Origin: JABWBD01 sp040768665
GTDB lineage: Bacteria > Planctomycetota > Planctomycetia > Pirellulales > Thermoguttaceae
Assembly: GCA_040768665.1 (NCBI GenBank)
Contig: JAXGMN010000042.1
Coordinates: 1-64,000, forward strand
DNA length: 64,000 bases
Direction: 5' to 3'
In this document: in pieces, positions 9,680 through 19,096 of the stretch
Position numbering within the stretch: position 1 is the first letter of the stretch
Layout: each line of letters opens with the position of its first letter
Position numbers and translations under genes: made by a program
The notes under the pieces: generated by a model
What the model saw: the letters and a program-made list of their open reading frames with translations, nothing else
What the model was told of the DNA's origin: nothing
Database searches by the model: none

Positions 9680-9868
9680 GTGCGTTTCATTCTTGCGTTG
9701 CTTGTGATTTGCGTCCCGATGTGCTTCGCAGGGTGCGCGGAAAGCAAGCCGGATCCGCGTGAACGGCCGGATTTCGTCGACACATCCGATCCGTCGGCCG
9801 TCGCAGCACCGGCCCCTGCAACCGGCGAAAGCGGTCCTCCGGCAGGCGAGTCGGCCCCTGCGCAGTAA
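9680..9868 (+). CDS. Small lipoprotein paired with DUF1559 protein 1, 62 aa
   Basis: Translation starts at GTG with AAAGGAGG seven bases upstream. The hydrophobic segment FILALLVICVPM leads into the lipobox CFAGC, so the mature protein would be about 45 residues, anchored by a lipidated Cys and rich in Pro, Ala, Glu and Asp with low-complexity PAPATGESGPPAGESAPAQ. It follows the DUF1559 gene by 17 bases and is presumably cotranscribed. The same pairing with short acidic or proline-rich lipoproteins recurs at 16752 and 20165, and with a larger lipoprotein at 21608, which suggests a functional partnership. No enzymatic domain is visible. Confidence 0.8.
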   Translation: MRFILALLVICVPMCFAGCAESKPDPRERPDFVDTSDPSAVAAPAPATGESGPPAGESAPAQ

Positions 9869-10073
9869 GGCGGCGAGACAGGGCGTGAGTTGCTGCTTCG
9901 ACGCGAGCCGCAGGGTCACCTCGTGCGCGGATGGCGGAATCGCGGAAGGCGCTTGCGCCGCCGGATTCCGTCGTATCGTCGCGTTGAGGATGCCCGTTAC
10001 GGTATCCAGACCCAGAGTCCGCTGCCTGCCAAGAAGCCGGATTCGGCAGACCGACGTATCTGCGTCGGCTGGG

Positions 10074-12389
10074 ATGGTAGCGTTGCGCTTTGGTAAGACA
10101 TCGAAGGCCGCGGCCATTACCGTCGCACTGCTCGCCATGACTTTGGCAGGCTGTGGCCGATCGGGCGCAAGACTGCCTGTGCAAGCCACCGCGGAAAAGC
10201 CGCAAGACTTGAGCCGCGCGCATGGCGAAGGTGAATTCGGGGTCGAAATCCTCTATCCTGAAGATGAGACCCTGTTTCCTCCGGATATCGCCTCCCCGAC
10301 GTTTCGCTGGGAGTCAAACGCCACGGTTGCGGACAAATGGTTTCTGGAAGTGTCGTTCTCGGATGGGAAGGCCCCGATCACCGCGGTCAGCCAGGGCACG
10401 GACTGGACGCCGACGGATGAACAGTGGGAGGCGATGAAGGCCCGCTGCCTCGATCGGCCCGCCTGGCTGACCGTCGAAGGTCTTCGAGGCGATGGTCCGC
10501 AGGAGGCGACGGCAAAGGGACGCGTATCGTTCAGCACGTCGAGGGACGAGGTCGGCGCGCCGATCTTCTATCGAGAGGTTCATCTGCCTTTCCTGGAAGC
10601 CGTCCGAGACCCGGCGACGTTTATTCGCTGGCGGTTCGGCCATGTTGGGATGACCGAGCAGCCTCCGGTTGTCTTGGAAGGGCTGCCCAATTGCGCAAAC
10701 TGCCATTCGTTTTCGGCCGACGGATCCGTTTTGGCGATGGAGGTGGACTCTGCCAACGATAAGGGATCCTACGTAATTGCGCCGGTCGACGAGGAGATGG
10801 TCTTCGACAACTCGAAGATCATGACCTGGAGCGACTACAAACGTGAAGACGAAGAGCCGACGTTCGGATTGCTTGCGCAGATCTCGCCGGACGGACGGTA
10901 CGTGATCTGCATGGTGAAGGACCGGTCGGTTTTCGTTCCTCGACCGTCGCTCGACTTTTCGCAGCTTTTCTTCCCGATTCGCGGGATCCTGGTCTATTAC
11001 GACCGCGCCACGAAACAGTTCGCTGCGCTTCCCGGAGCCGACGATCCGGAGTTGGTGCAGGCGAATCCGACGTGGAGCCCCGATGGACAGTACATTGTTT
11101 TCGCACGGCAGAAGGCGCATTACCTGAAGAACCTCCGAAACAAGCATGCCATGCTCCTCACTCCGGAAGAATGCCGCGAGTTCTTGGAGGAAGGGGCGAA
11201 GTTTCAGTACGACCTCTACCGGGTCCCTTTCAACGAAGGGCGCGGCGGAGAGCCGTTCGCCATCGAGGGGGCTTCGGCCAACGGAATGAGCAACTATTTT
11301 CCCAAGTATTCTCCGGATGGGAAATGGATCGTGTTCTGTAAAGCCAGGAGCTTCATGCTGCTGCAGCCGGACAGTGAACTGTACATCATTCCGGCGGCGG
11401 GCGGCGAGGCACGCAGACTCCGTGGGAACACACGGCGCATGAATTCGTGGCACAGTTGGTCGCCGAACGGCAAGTGGCTGGTGTTTTCTTCGAAAGCGAA
11501 CTCGGCGTACACGCAGTTGTTCCTCACCCACATCGATCCCGACGGCCTGAGCACCCCGGCGGTACTCCTTTCCCGATTCACGGCGCCGAATACGGCGGCC
11601 AACATCCCGGAATTCGTCAACACGCGGCCCGGCGCAATCAAGCGAATCGGCGAAAACTTCCTCGACGACCGATCGTTCTCGCGAGCCGCGTACATCAAGA
11701 TGATCCTCGGCGATATCGATGGCGCCGAGCGGACGTACCGCACAGCCGTGAAGCTCAATCCCGAGAACGCGAATGTCCACTTCAATCTGGCAACGATCCT
11801 GATTGAGAAGAGACGATTGAGTGAAGCCGGCTTCCATTGTCGCGAAGCTTTGCGGATCGACCCGGAAGCGTTCGAGGCGCACTTGAACCTGGGCCGGATC
11901 CTCGTCGACATGGGGAAGCTGGACGAGGCGACGGAACATCTGCGCGAGGCGATCCGGCTTCGCCCGAACGACGCCCTGGCGGCCTACCACCTGGCGTCGG
12001 CCCTCGAACAAAAGGAGCAGTACGGCGCGGCGGTGCGGTACTACGCGATTTCCGTAGAAAACCGGCCGGATCTCCTGCCGGCACTGCTATCGCTCGCCTC
12101 CATCAGAGCGACTGCTCCTTTCCATGACTTGCGGGGCGGTGAAGAGGCCGTCGAGCTGGCCAAAAAAGCGTGCGAACAGACGCGATTCTCCGACGCGTGG
12201 GCCTTGGACGTTCTGGCTGCCGCGGAAGCGGAACTCGGGAGATACTCCGAGGCGGTCCGCACGGCGACGATGGCTCTGCAACTTGCTCGCAGCTTGCGCG
12301 ATCAGAAGCGCGCCGATGCCGTCCAAGGACGCATCGAGCTGTATCGGCAGGAAAAGCCGTTCCGCCGTTCTGCGCCGTTCGATCCCTAG
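10074..12389 (+). CDS. Haem-motif PD40 beta-propeller/TPR lipoprotein, 771 aa
   Basis: The chosen ATG gives a lipoprotein signal (AAAITVALLAMTLAGC, lipidated Cys27); the frame is open further upstream but without signal character. Residues 50-190 form a beta-rich domain. C207-A-N-C210-H211 is a c-type haem attachment motif within LPNCANCHSFSADG. Four or more PD40/TolB-like propeller blades follow (AQISPDGRYVI, NPTWSPDGQYIVF, PKYSPDGKWIVF, SWSPNGKWLVF). The C-terminal 180 residues hold TPR repeats (AERTYRTAVKLNPENANVHFNLA, LSEAGFHCREALRIDPEAFEAHLNLG in part). Likely an outer-membrane or periplasmic electron-carrying scaffold. Its 3' end overlaps the convergent di-haem gene by 303 bases, an unusual arrangement discussed there. 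Confidence 0.85.
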   Translation: MVALRFGKTSKAAAITVALLAMTLAGCGRSGARLPVQATAEKPQDLSRAHGEGEFGVEILYPEDETLFPPDIASPTFRWESNATVADKWFLEVSFSDGKAPITAVSQGTDWTPTDEQWEAMKARCLDRPAWLTVEGLRGDGPQEATAKGRVSFSTSRDEVGAPIFYREVHLPFLEAVRDPATFIRWRFGHVGMTEQPPVVLEGLPNCANCHSFSADGSVLAMEVDSANDKGSYVIAPVDEEMVFDNSKIMTWSDYKREDEEPTFGLLAQISPDGRYVICMVKDRSVFVPRPSLDFSQLFFPIRGILVYYDRATKQFAALPGADDPELVQANPTWSPDGQYIVFARQKAHYLKNLRNKHAMLLTPEECREFLEEGAKFQYDLYRVPFNEGRGGEPFAIEGASANGMSNYFPKYSPDGKWIVFCKARSFMLLQPDSELYIIPAAGGEARRLRGNTRRMNSWHSWSPNGKWLVFSSKANSAYTQLFLTHIDPDGLSTPAVLLSRFTAPNTAANIPEFVNTRPGAIKRIGENFLDDRSFSRAAYIKMILGDIDGAERTYRTAVKLNPENANVHFNLATILIEKRRLSEAGFHCREALRIDPEAFEAHLNLGRILVDMGKLDEATEHLREAIRLRPNDALAAYHLASALEQKEQYGAAVRYYAISVENRPDLLPALLSLASIRATAPFHDLRGGEEAVELAKKACEQTRFSDAWALDVLAAAEAELGRYSEAVRTATMALQLARSLRDQKRADAVQGRIELYRQEKPFRRSAPFDP

Positions 12390-14477
12390 TGCCCCGGATG
12401 ATTCACGAACCCCTACGAACCCGATGCGCAAGCGAGGGCCGCACAACGAGTTCCCCTCGCTTGCGCTTCGGGTTAATATTGCTGAACTTTCGTGCCGGGG
12501 TAATAGGGACGAGTGACGGGCCCGTACTCCCCGCTCATGGTTCGTCAACGTCCGTTTCGGCTCCTCGGAGAGCGAAAGGCAGTAGTGAACCAGCTCGACA
12601 AGGTCCTCATCGGGCACATTCCAGCACGCGGGGTGGGGGCTGCCCGGCATTCCCGCGGCGATCCGCAGATAGATTGCCTCCGGTTCATGACCACCCTTGA
12701 ACGGCTCGTGGACCAGATCGCGAGGCGGCGCCAAGTAGCCCTTGTCGTCGAACATCGGCAAGTCCCAGACGCCGGTTCCGTCGTTGCCGTGGCACTTGTC
12801 GCAGCCCAGTTTCAGGTAGGTCTCTCGGCCTTTTGCCAGGGCTTCGGGCCGGGGCGGGCCGATCGGCGGGACCGTCACAATCCCCGACGGCGTCGTGCAG
12901 AACTCCACCGACTCGCGAAGTTCGTCCTCGTCGACTTCCTCCCCGTCGGCTTCCATGGCCTGGATCAGTTGTGCGCGCATGCCCTCGCGGTTCATTTGCA
13001 GTACTTCCTCCGCCAGCAGCGTACGCTGTTGCGGGCTCAAGTTCTCGAACGGCCGCATCGAGGTGCCGGGCATGCCGCGCAGTAAGACTGCTTCGATATC
13101 GTCCAACGTCGGGACGCCGTTGCGTGTGCTCACCAGCCGGGACCTTCCGGTGCGCAAGTCCCGAGGCTTGGGAAACAGGTGCCGTGCCGCGCGGCCGTTG
13201 CCGTCGCCGCCGTCGCCGTGACACGCTGCGCAATGCCGTGCGTAGAGCTCCTTGGCGGAGGCCCCGCCGCTTGCTGGTCGCTCAACGCTGATTCCGACAT
13301 CGGCTGGATTCTGCCCGGCCTCATTGGCAGGCAGCGAGTGAGAAAGGCGGTTCAGCTCGTTGGCAGCCTCTTCATCCGCGGGATCGGCGACAAGATGCAC
13401 GCGGAGATCGTAGATCCGCAACGAACGGCTTTGCGCCGCATCGAGACGGGCAAACAGCCGCTCCGAATGGCCGGGCTCGAGGAGCATGGCCGATGCAACC
13501 GCCTTGGCGGTCGACGTTTCGGGATTGCGCGCTTGCCCTGGATCCGCCTGCTCAAGCCACCGCTGCGCTTCCTCGTAGTTGGCACATTCCAGTTCGATTT
13601 GTCCAAGCTCGGACGCAAGCTGCAAAGGCTGCTCGGGCTCGACAGCACGACGCGCGACGACAGTCCGAGCGGCCTCGCAGCGTCCCAGCTTTCGCAAGAG
13701 CCGGGCTACGCCCAGTTCGGCGTCCGGGTTGCCGGAGCTTTTCGCCAATTCGATCTGCTCGTGCAAGGCTTCCTCCAGCCGGTTCTGTTCCTCGAGCATT
13801 CGTGCCAGGGCCGTCCTGGCCAGTTCATGACGCGGCTGCCTTGCCAAGGCTCGCCGGAATTGTTGTTCGGCCTGCGAGGGTTCGCCGAGCCATCGCCGGA
13901 AAATTCCCGTCATGTACGCGACTTGTTCGTCATCGGGATCGTCCGCCGCCCAGCCGTCGAGCACCATCTTTGCCTTTTCCGGCTCCTCACGGGCGAGGTG
14001 GCCGTGTACGACCGCGGCAGCGGCTTGATCGGCGGGCACACCGGCGGCCATCAACTCGCTCAGCTCTCCGTTGCCGGCCGCCGGTGCCTCGCCCGATTGA
14101 ACCGCCCCCAGGCTGAGTTCTTGTCGGACCTTCCCGACCGGGGCGCCTTTGCGCTCCGCGGATTGCATCGAGTCGCTCCAGCGATCCCATTGCTGCAAGG
14201 TGCGAAAACCGGCCGCCTTGATCAGTTCCGTTTCGCCGTCGCCGGGCGCCAACCAGGAAGCCCACGCCAGCCATCTTTGGGCCGTGTAGACCGCACCCGA
14301 TCCCATCCAGCCAACGGCGCGTCCTCGGGCCCATGCTGCCAGGATGTCGGGCCCCCATAGCGAGACGGCTGCCGTCGCAAGCAGCACGGCGATCGCCCCG
14401 GCGAACACACGCGACCGCCGCGGAGTGTCGGTGCGAATCGGATGGGCTGTGTCCGAGAAATACTGTGGCGGCGGCAT
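12087..14477 (-). CDS. Membrane-anchored TPR di-haem cytochrome c, paralogue 1, 796 aa
   Basis: ATG 14477 precedes a transmembrane segment (VFAGAIAVLLATAAVSLWG, residues 25-43). Residues 60-390 contain TPR-like helices, including QAEQQFRRALARQPRHELAR. Two c-type haem motifs follow: C416-A-A-C419-H420 and C559-D-K-C562-H563, each with a candidate distal Met in GMPGTSM and AGMPGSP. The protein should face the periplasm and carry electrons. Family-like sequence ends near residue 650 (KRTLTNHERG, about 12528). After that the frame runs through a palindromic repeat and antisense across the end of the neighbouring gene for about 146 more residues, so the tail is probably an artefact of stop-codon loss or repeat insertion. 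The paralogue at 22044 stops normally. Divergent partner: VCBS haem protein at 14970. Confidence 0.85.
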   Translation of the reverse strand: MPPPQYFSDTAHPIRTDTPRRSRVFAGAIAVLLATAAVSLWGPDILAAWARGRAVGWMGSGAVYTAQRWLAWASWLAPGDGETELIKAAGFRTLQQWDRWSDSMQSAERKGAPVGKVRQELSLGAVQSGEAPAAGNGELSELMAAGVPADQAAAAVVHGHLAREEPEKAKMVLDGWAADDPDDEQVAYMTGIFRRWLGEPSQAEQQFRRALARQPRHELARTALARMLEEQNRLEEALHEQIELAKSSGNPDAELGVARLLRKLGRCEAARTVVARRAVEPEQPLQLASELGQIELECANYEEAQRWLEQADPGQARNPETSTAKAVASAMLLEPGHSERLFARLDAAQSRSLRIYDLRVHLVADPADEEAANELNRLSHSLPANEAGQNPADVGISVERPASGGASAKELYARHCAACHGDGGDGNGRAARHLFPKPRDLRTGRSRLVSTRNGVPTLDDIEAVLLRGMPGTSMRPFENLSPQQRTLLAEEVLQMNREGMRAQLIQAMEADGEEVDEDELRESVEFCTTPSGIVTVPPIGPPRPEALAKGRETYLKLGCDKCHGNDGTGVWDLPMFDDKGYLAPPRDLVHEPFKGGHEPEAIYLRIAAGMPGSPHPACWNVPDEDLVELVHYCLSLSEEPKRTLTNHERGVRARHSSLLPRHESSAILTRSASEGNSLCGPRLRIGFVGVRESSGALGIERRRTAERLFLPIQLDASLDGIGALLIAQAASKLQSHRRRADRLGVSPEFRFRGSQNVQGPRVGESRLFARFFGQLDGLFTAPQVMERSSRSDGGER
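12408..12478. repeat. Planctomycete palindromic repeat (SASEG type), copy 1
   Basis: The arms CGATGCGCAAGCGAGGG and CCCTCGCTTGCGCTTCGGG form an imperfect hairpin. Read on the minus strand it translates as LTRSASEGNSL, a string seen as a spurious protein segment in planctomycete genomes. It lies just after the stop of the upstream plus-strand gene, yet inside the open reading frame of the minus-strand di-haem gene. A second copy is at 56847-56914; both end in TTCGGGTTAATAT. Confidence 0.8.
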
Positions 14478-14969
14478 GCGGTACGACTTTGCCAGAAAGC
14501 TGCAAGAGCAAGTCAGCAGGTGAGGCCATGATGACGGCGCGAATCCAATCCATTCTACCGGCAACTGCCGGCAGGGCCTACTTCTCGCGGGAGTAGGGTG
14601 CGCAGCGAGATCTCCTGGCACGCGTGGGTCATGCGCGAGGCGCGGTAGCTGAGGAACCTTGGGCTCCTGCCGCGCGAGGCGGCAGGGGGCCCGGCAGTGA
14701 TCATCGGCGACGAATGCTAGCTGCGGAACCTCATTCACCCGTGGGCCGAGCCTACGGGGGTCCTTATGGAACTAAACTTGATGCCAAGCCCACGATCGAA
14801 CACCCGATGTTTTCACCTCCCGACTCCCGATCCCCTTGTGTCACTTCCACTCCCGGATTGATCGGTGACTGCTGTGACCGGGGCGAGCTTTCGGTTATAC
14901 AGAATGGATCGAGGTACGAGCCAACCGATGCACCCGGGAACTGCCAGGATAATCACGAACTCCAGCGAC
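14478..14969. other. Divergent promoter region containing a dispersed repeat
   Basis: The 490 bases separate the divergent di-haem and VCBS genes. Most of the right half is the dispersed repeat at 14638-14815. No gene is supportable. The equivalent region of the second module (24042-24169) is only 128 bases and lacks the repeat, so the repeat looks like an insertion into an originally compact divergent promoter. Confidence 0.5.
14638..14815. repeat. Dispersed ~180-base repeat, copy A
   Basis: The segment contains the hairpin CCTGCCGC-GCGAG-GCGGCAGG and then a diverged GTGGGCCGAGCCTACGGGGG and GATCGAACACCCGATG. The same ordered blocks occur at 36778-36966. A more degenerate fragment (AAACTTGATGCCA then CAAGTCTTCA) appears near 26221-26265. 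No coding capacity is seen. Confidence 0.7.
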
Positions 14970-16580
14970 ATGATCTCACACCCGAAATGCCGGCTGGTCC
15001 GCGTATGCCTGATCGCGGGCTTGGGAGTCCTTGGGCTGGCTGCACTGGCCTTGTGGTCAATCTGGTCTCGCAGCACAATCCAGTACGACCATCTGGCCGC
15101 CGTGGCCGGCGCTTCGTCGCCGATCGCGCTGAGCGTCGAAACCGAGGTACAGATCAAGTCCTTCTGCGGCGATTGCCATGCCGTGCCGCGGCCGGAGAGC
15201 TTTCCCCGCGATGCCTGGAACGAGGCCATCAGCAGGGGCTATGAGTATTATGCCCGCTCGGGCCGCAACGACCTGGATCCCCCGCCCATGCGGCTGACCC
15301 TGGACTATTACCGAGCGCGGGCGCCGAAGGAGTTGGTGTTTTCGGCTGCCGAGGAGGCCGACGTGCCGCTGAAAACCACATTCACGACGGAAGCGTTCGG
15401 ATTGGACAAGGCGGAGGATCTCGCCCCGGCGATCTCCCACTTGCGTTGGACTCGCCTCGAGCCGGACGGCAATCCGGTCCTGTTGGCCTGCGACATGCGC
15501 GACGGGAGTGTGATGGCCGTTGACGTGCGGGACCGGCAGTCGCCGGCATGGCTGTTGGCCAGGGCGAATCAACCGTGCCACGTGGAGCCCTGTGACCTGG
15601 ATCAAGACGGCCTCATCGACCTGGCGGTCGCCGATCTCGGCAGCTTCTACCCCTACGACCACGACCACGGTCGCGTGCTGTGGTTGCGGCGTATTGCCGA
15701 GGAGCGGACATATGAAACGTTCGTGCTGGCATCCGGGCTGGGCCGCGTGGCCGACGTGCGGCCGGCCAACTTTGACGGCGACGGCAAAGTCGATTTGCTC
15801 GTGGCGGAATTCGGCCACTACCATACCGGAGGGATCCTCCTGTTGAGAAACATCTCGGAACCTGGCAAGCGGCCGGAATTCAAGCCGGAGAGGATCGATT
15901 CTCGCCCGGGCACGATCCATCTGCCCATCGACGATTTCGACGGCGATGGGCGTGCCGACTTCCTGGCGCTGATCAGCCAGGAGTACGAGTGCGTCGATCT
16001 GTTCCTCAATCAGGGAGGCGCGAACTTTCAACGCCGCTCGCTATGGGCGGCGCCCGATCTCACCTTCGGGTTCAGCGGCATCGAGCTTGTGGACCTTGAC
16101 GCGGACGGCGACCGGGACGTGCTCTACACCAACGGCGATGCCTTCGACAACTCCTACGTCAACCCGTGGCACGGTGTGCAGTGGCTGGAGAATCGAGGCG
16201 ATCTGCAATTCACTTGTCACCGGCTGGCCGACATGCCGGGCGCCTACCGAGCCCTGGCGGGCGACATCGACAACGACGGGGACCTGGACATCGTCGTCGT
16301 AGCGTGGCTTCCCCCGCAAGTCCGGCCGGCGTCCGTCTCGCCAGTCACTCTGGCGGCGATTCTCTGCCTGGAACAAACCTCACCCGGGAGATTCGTCCGG
16401 CATACATTGGAAGAGGGTAAACCGCACCATGCGACGCTGGAAATGGCCGACTTCGACGGCGACGGCGATCTCGATTTTGCCGTGGGGCCGCACGTGGTCA
16501 GCTCGCGGTTGACGAATGTCCGTGAGGTGCCCCACGAGGTCACCGTGTGGTGGAACCGGAGATCGGAATCGAACCCGTAG
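14970..16580 (+). CDS. VCBS/FG-GAP repeat protein with c-type haem motif, paralogue 1, 536 aa
   Basis: From ATG 14970 the protein has an N-terminal membrane anchor or uncleaved signal (VCLIAGLGVLGLAALALWS). The motif C66-G-D-C69-H70 in SFCGDCHAVP is a single c-type haem site. From residue 170 onward at least five FG-GAP/VCBS repeats with calcium-loop motifs (DLDQDGLIDLAVAD, NFDGDGKVDLLVAE, DFDGDGRADFLAL, DLDADGDRDVLY, DIDNDGDLDIVVVA, DFDGDGDLDFAVG) should form a beta-propeller. It is probably periplasmic or surface-exposed. In-frame ATGs at 14904 and 14865 are alternative starts. It is divergent from the di-haem TPR gene, and the whole pair is duplicated at 22044-25783. Confidence 0.88.
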   Translation: MISHPKCRLVRVCLIAGLGVLGLAALALWSIWSRSTIQYDHLAAVAGASSPIALSVETEVQIKSFCGDCHAVPRPESFPRDAWNEAISRGYEYYARSGRNDLDPPPMRLTLDYYRARAPKELVFSAAEEADVPLKTTFTTEAFGLDKAEDLAPAISHLRWTRLEPDGNPVLLACDMRDGSVMAVDVRDRQSPAWLLARANQPCHVEPCDLDQDGLIDLAVADLGSFYPYDHDHGRVLWLRRIAEERTYETFVLASGLGRVADVRPANFDGDGKVDLLVAEFGHYHTGGILLLRNISEPGKRPEFKPERIDSRPGTIHLPIDDFDGDGRADFLALISQEYECVDLFLNQGGANFQRRSLWAAPDLTFGFSGIELVDLDADGDRDVLYTNGDAFDNSYVNPWHGVQWLENRGDLQFTCHRLADMPGAYRALAGDIDNDGDLDIVVVAWLPPQVRPASVSPVTLAAILCLEQTSPGRFVRHTLEEGKPHHATLEMADFDGDGDLDFAVGPHVVSSRLTNVREVPHEVTVWWNRRSESNP

Positions 16581-16751
16581 CATCCGGCGCACGGCGAGAG
16601 AATCCTTCACGGGGCGAAGGGAATTGGGGCCGTTCCCTGCTCGTGGCCACAACCTCCAAGGCCAACAGTCTTAAACAGCTCAAGAACGAACTACTCTCAA
16701 CGGCCCGCGAACGGTTACCGTGATCGGCGTGAAAGTGCACTTCCGAAGCAA

Positions 16752-16946
16752 TTACTGCTTCTCGGCGGCTTCGGCGCTCGCTCCGTCAGTAGCCGGTGCG
16801 GAGTCGGCCTCCAAAGCTTCGCTGGCCGCCAAGGGATCCGCGGACTGATCTTCCGCCGTGTCGCCGCTGGTGCGTGGTGATTGCCCACAGCCGGACAGTG
16901 GCAGCAAGAGCGTGATCATGGCCAGCAGCGTAATGAATCGTCGCAT
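16752..16946 (-). CDS. Small lipoprotein paired with DUF1559 protein 2, 64 aa
   Basis: A short leader MRRFITLLAMITLLLP and the lipobox LSGC give a mature lipopeptide of about 44 residues. It is strongly acidic and Ala/Ser/Glu-rich (AEDQSADPLAASEALEADSA), with no folded domain apparent. Upstream on the same strand, 145 bases away, is the second DUF1559 gene, repeating the DUF1559-then-lipoprotein order seen three other times in the window. GGGAGGGAGAAG ahead of the ATG is a plausible ribosome site. The acidic mature part may keep it extended at the outer membrane; that is inference. Confidence 0.8.
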   Translation of the reverse strand: MRRFITLLAMITLLLPLSGCGQSPRTSGDTAEDQSADPLAASEALEADSAPATDGASAEAAEKQ

Positions 16947-17091
16947 GCTTCTCTCCCTCCTGTTGAATAATCTGATACGGCAGTTGCGCGTCGCTGATCG
17001 AAACTCTCCGGCGCGCTCGAACGGTGAGCACCACTGTTCGACGTCCGGGGCAAACGTCGAAAATTCTCAAAACTTTACCGAACCGAAAATC

Positions 17092-18135
17092 TTAGAATTC
17101 GGGAATTGTCTCCCTGTCGGCGACGGCATTCAGCTTGGCCCAGACGTGCCATGGAATGGTTTCGCTGACAAACCGAACCGACGCATCGGCCAGGCTGACG
17201 TTCACGCCGCCGGGATGCAAGCCGCCCGCACCAGGCCAGTTGGAATTGATGCCATAGGCACTAATGTACGTGGGCGAGAAGGGATGGGGACCAGCGCCGG
17301 GCCACCACCCGGTAGCCGACGAGCCATCGGGTCTCCGCCATCGGCCGCTCTCGCAACATTCACCACTTACACCGGTCCACACGAGGGCCGCTCGAAAAAC
17401 TCGTTCACCGTTGGTATTAAGCCTGGGCACCCCGTTTCCACTGGCGCGGATCGCTCCGTTCTTATAGCCGTTCACGTGCGTTTCGGCGACGACCACGGTA
17501 TTCGACGTTCCATCCGTTACGTCCGCGATCCTGCGAGTCTTGGTGATGGCAAACAAGCCACTTATGTCGAGGGCGGGCTGTGTGGCCTGTAAAGCGGTGT
17601 GGATTGCGACGTTATTTGGGTCCGTGCTGGTGCTGCTGTACGTCATTCCGGTCCACCAATGATATCCCTCGCTGCCCGCATATTCCGTATACGCGATGTT
17701 CCGCGTGCCGCTCAAGTCGACCAACGGACTCGACGGGCACAACAAAGTTGGAATCTGGGTCTGGACCGCGGTCTGCTGCTGCCAAATGGGCCGTTGAAGG
17801 TTGATACTGTCGTACAGCGGGGTTTGTTCCATGAAGGGAAGGAGCCCTACGAGCCAAGTGTGGTGGTAGGGAAGCGTGGCCGCCGCGACCGAAGTCGGCG
17901 CAGTCAAGTTGCGGTCACCGGCCAGAACACCGCTGGGCGGAAAGCTGCGGGCCGTGTCGTGATAGTTCTGCAGCGCCAAACCGAGTTGCTTGAGGTTGTT
18001 GGTACACTGGCTCCGCCTTGCCGCCTCGCGGGCCGCTTGGACGGCGGGCAGAAGCAAAGCGATCAAAATACCGATGATGGCGATCACCACCAGCAACTCC
18101 ACCAGAGTGAAACCGCGCCTTGAAAACGATCTCAT
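17092..18135 (-). CDS. DUF1559 pseudopilin-like protein 2, 347 aa
   Basis: ATG 18135 follows GGGGAGGA by eight bases. The leader MRSFSRRG is followed by the prepilin-type FTLVELLVVIAIIGILIALL and PAVQAAREAARRSQCTNNLK. The DUF1559 body includes PFMEQTPLYDSINLQRP, LLCPSSP, the DGTSNTVVVAET motif and HPGGVNVSLADASVRFVSETI. An in-frame ATG 45 bases upstream exists but lacks a ribosome site. It faces the VCBS gene on the opposite strand with the small lipoprotein gene between them. It is the only one of the four DUF1559 copies on the minus strand. Confidence 0.94.
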   Translation of the reverse strand: MRSFSRRGFTLVELLVVIAIIGILIALLLPAVQAAREAARRSQCTNNLKQLGLALQNYHDTARSFPPSGVLAGDRNLTAPTSVAAATLPYHHTWLVGLLPFMEQTPLYDSINLQRPIWQQQTAVQTQIPTLLCPSSPLVDLSGTRNIAYTEYAGSEGYHWWTGMTYSSTSTDPNNVAIHTALQATQPALDISGLFAITKTRRIADVTDGTSNTVVVAETHVNGYKNGAIRASGNGVPRLNTNGERVFRAALVWTGVSGECCESGRWRRPDGSSATGWWPGAGPHPFSPTYISAYGINSNWPGAGGLHPGGVNVSLADASVRFVSETIPWHVWAKLNAVADRETIPEF

Positions 18136-19096
18136 CTGAAAGTCCTCCCCATAAGAGCTTGGAATAGAAAAGGTCGTCAACGACGGAAGCTGGCACGATC
18201 CCTTTGTCCGGCGTGGGCACGCGCGAAAGCAGCCAAGGAGCGACCTTCGGCCGTGCCGGCAAAGTTCACCTCTATCTCAGGCCGAGAAAACGGCAGCCCG
18301 CCCCGTTTCTCAACTTATCTAGCGGTTGCAGGCTGGGAAATGCGTCAAACGCGCAGGATCATGCCAAATTCGATCACAACTTGTTCCGTTCGATGTCATC
18401 GCCCAACAACTGGCCGCGCAAGAAACTGCTCGCGAAGGCATTGTGTTGCACCGCCCCGACCAAAGGCGTGCATCGCTCTCGCCTATTTCCTTCGCGCCGC
18501 CGTTTTCGCTCAGGCCCTACTAGCGGATTTTGCGGCCCGTCTCGCCTCGTGTCGCCGAGGTTCTGATAGCGCTCGAACCGGGACGGGATAGGCAAGGCTG
18601 AGCGGCCGCACCCAAGACATACGATCCGCCGTTGAACATCTGCTTGGTCACCGGCAAGTAGCGATAGAGATCAATCCGAACTACCCTTGTTCGGGGTTGG
18701 CAACACGGTGCACGTTCTCTCGCACAAATCGGGATTTCCTGAAGAGGATAAGCCATCGTTTGTGGCATGATTCCCCCCGAAGATGTCTGGACCATTCGGG
18801 CCGTCGGCACGAAGATCTCGACCGGCCAACCCAACAGCGTGATCGAAATTGGCATGCTGCCGATCCCTCCGGGCATTTCCTCGCTCGCGTTTGTCGACTA
18901 AGTTAGGATAGATGGAGATGTGTACTCGCTGGATGGCGGGGGTAAGTACCATTCAGGATGGTCGACACAAATTGCCGGGGGGGGTGGTCCGTGGCTTCGC
19001 CTTAGCAGGGGCCACCTCGAGGTTTTCGGTTCGACTGGGACTTCGGGTTTGTCGTTATCAATTGTTGTTGTCCGTTTTTCTTGAGGAGGGTTTGCC
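18136..19096. other. Long divergent intergenic region between two DUF1559 genes
   Basis: About 960 bases carry no confident gene. The only coding-like stretch is a 44-codon frame at 18767-18901 (MIPPEDVWTIRAVGTKI... IPPGISSLAFVD) with no recognised family and no clear ribosome site; it may be a gene remnant. Promoters for both divergent DUF1559 genes must lie here. No repeat of the families found elsewhere in the window was recognised. Confidence 0.4.

Noticed and set aside
18767..18901. 44-codon frame MIPPEDVWTIRAV... between two DUF1559 genes
   Set aside because: Looks somewhat coding but has no ribosome site, family or context; mentioned only in the intergenic entry.
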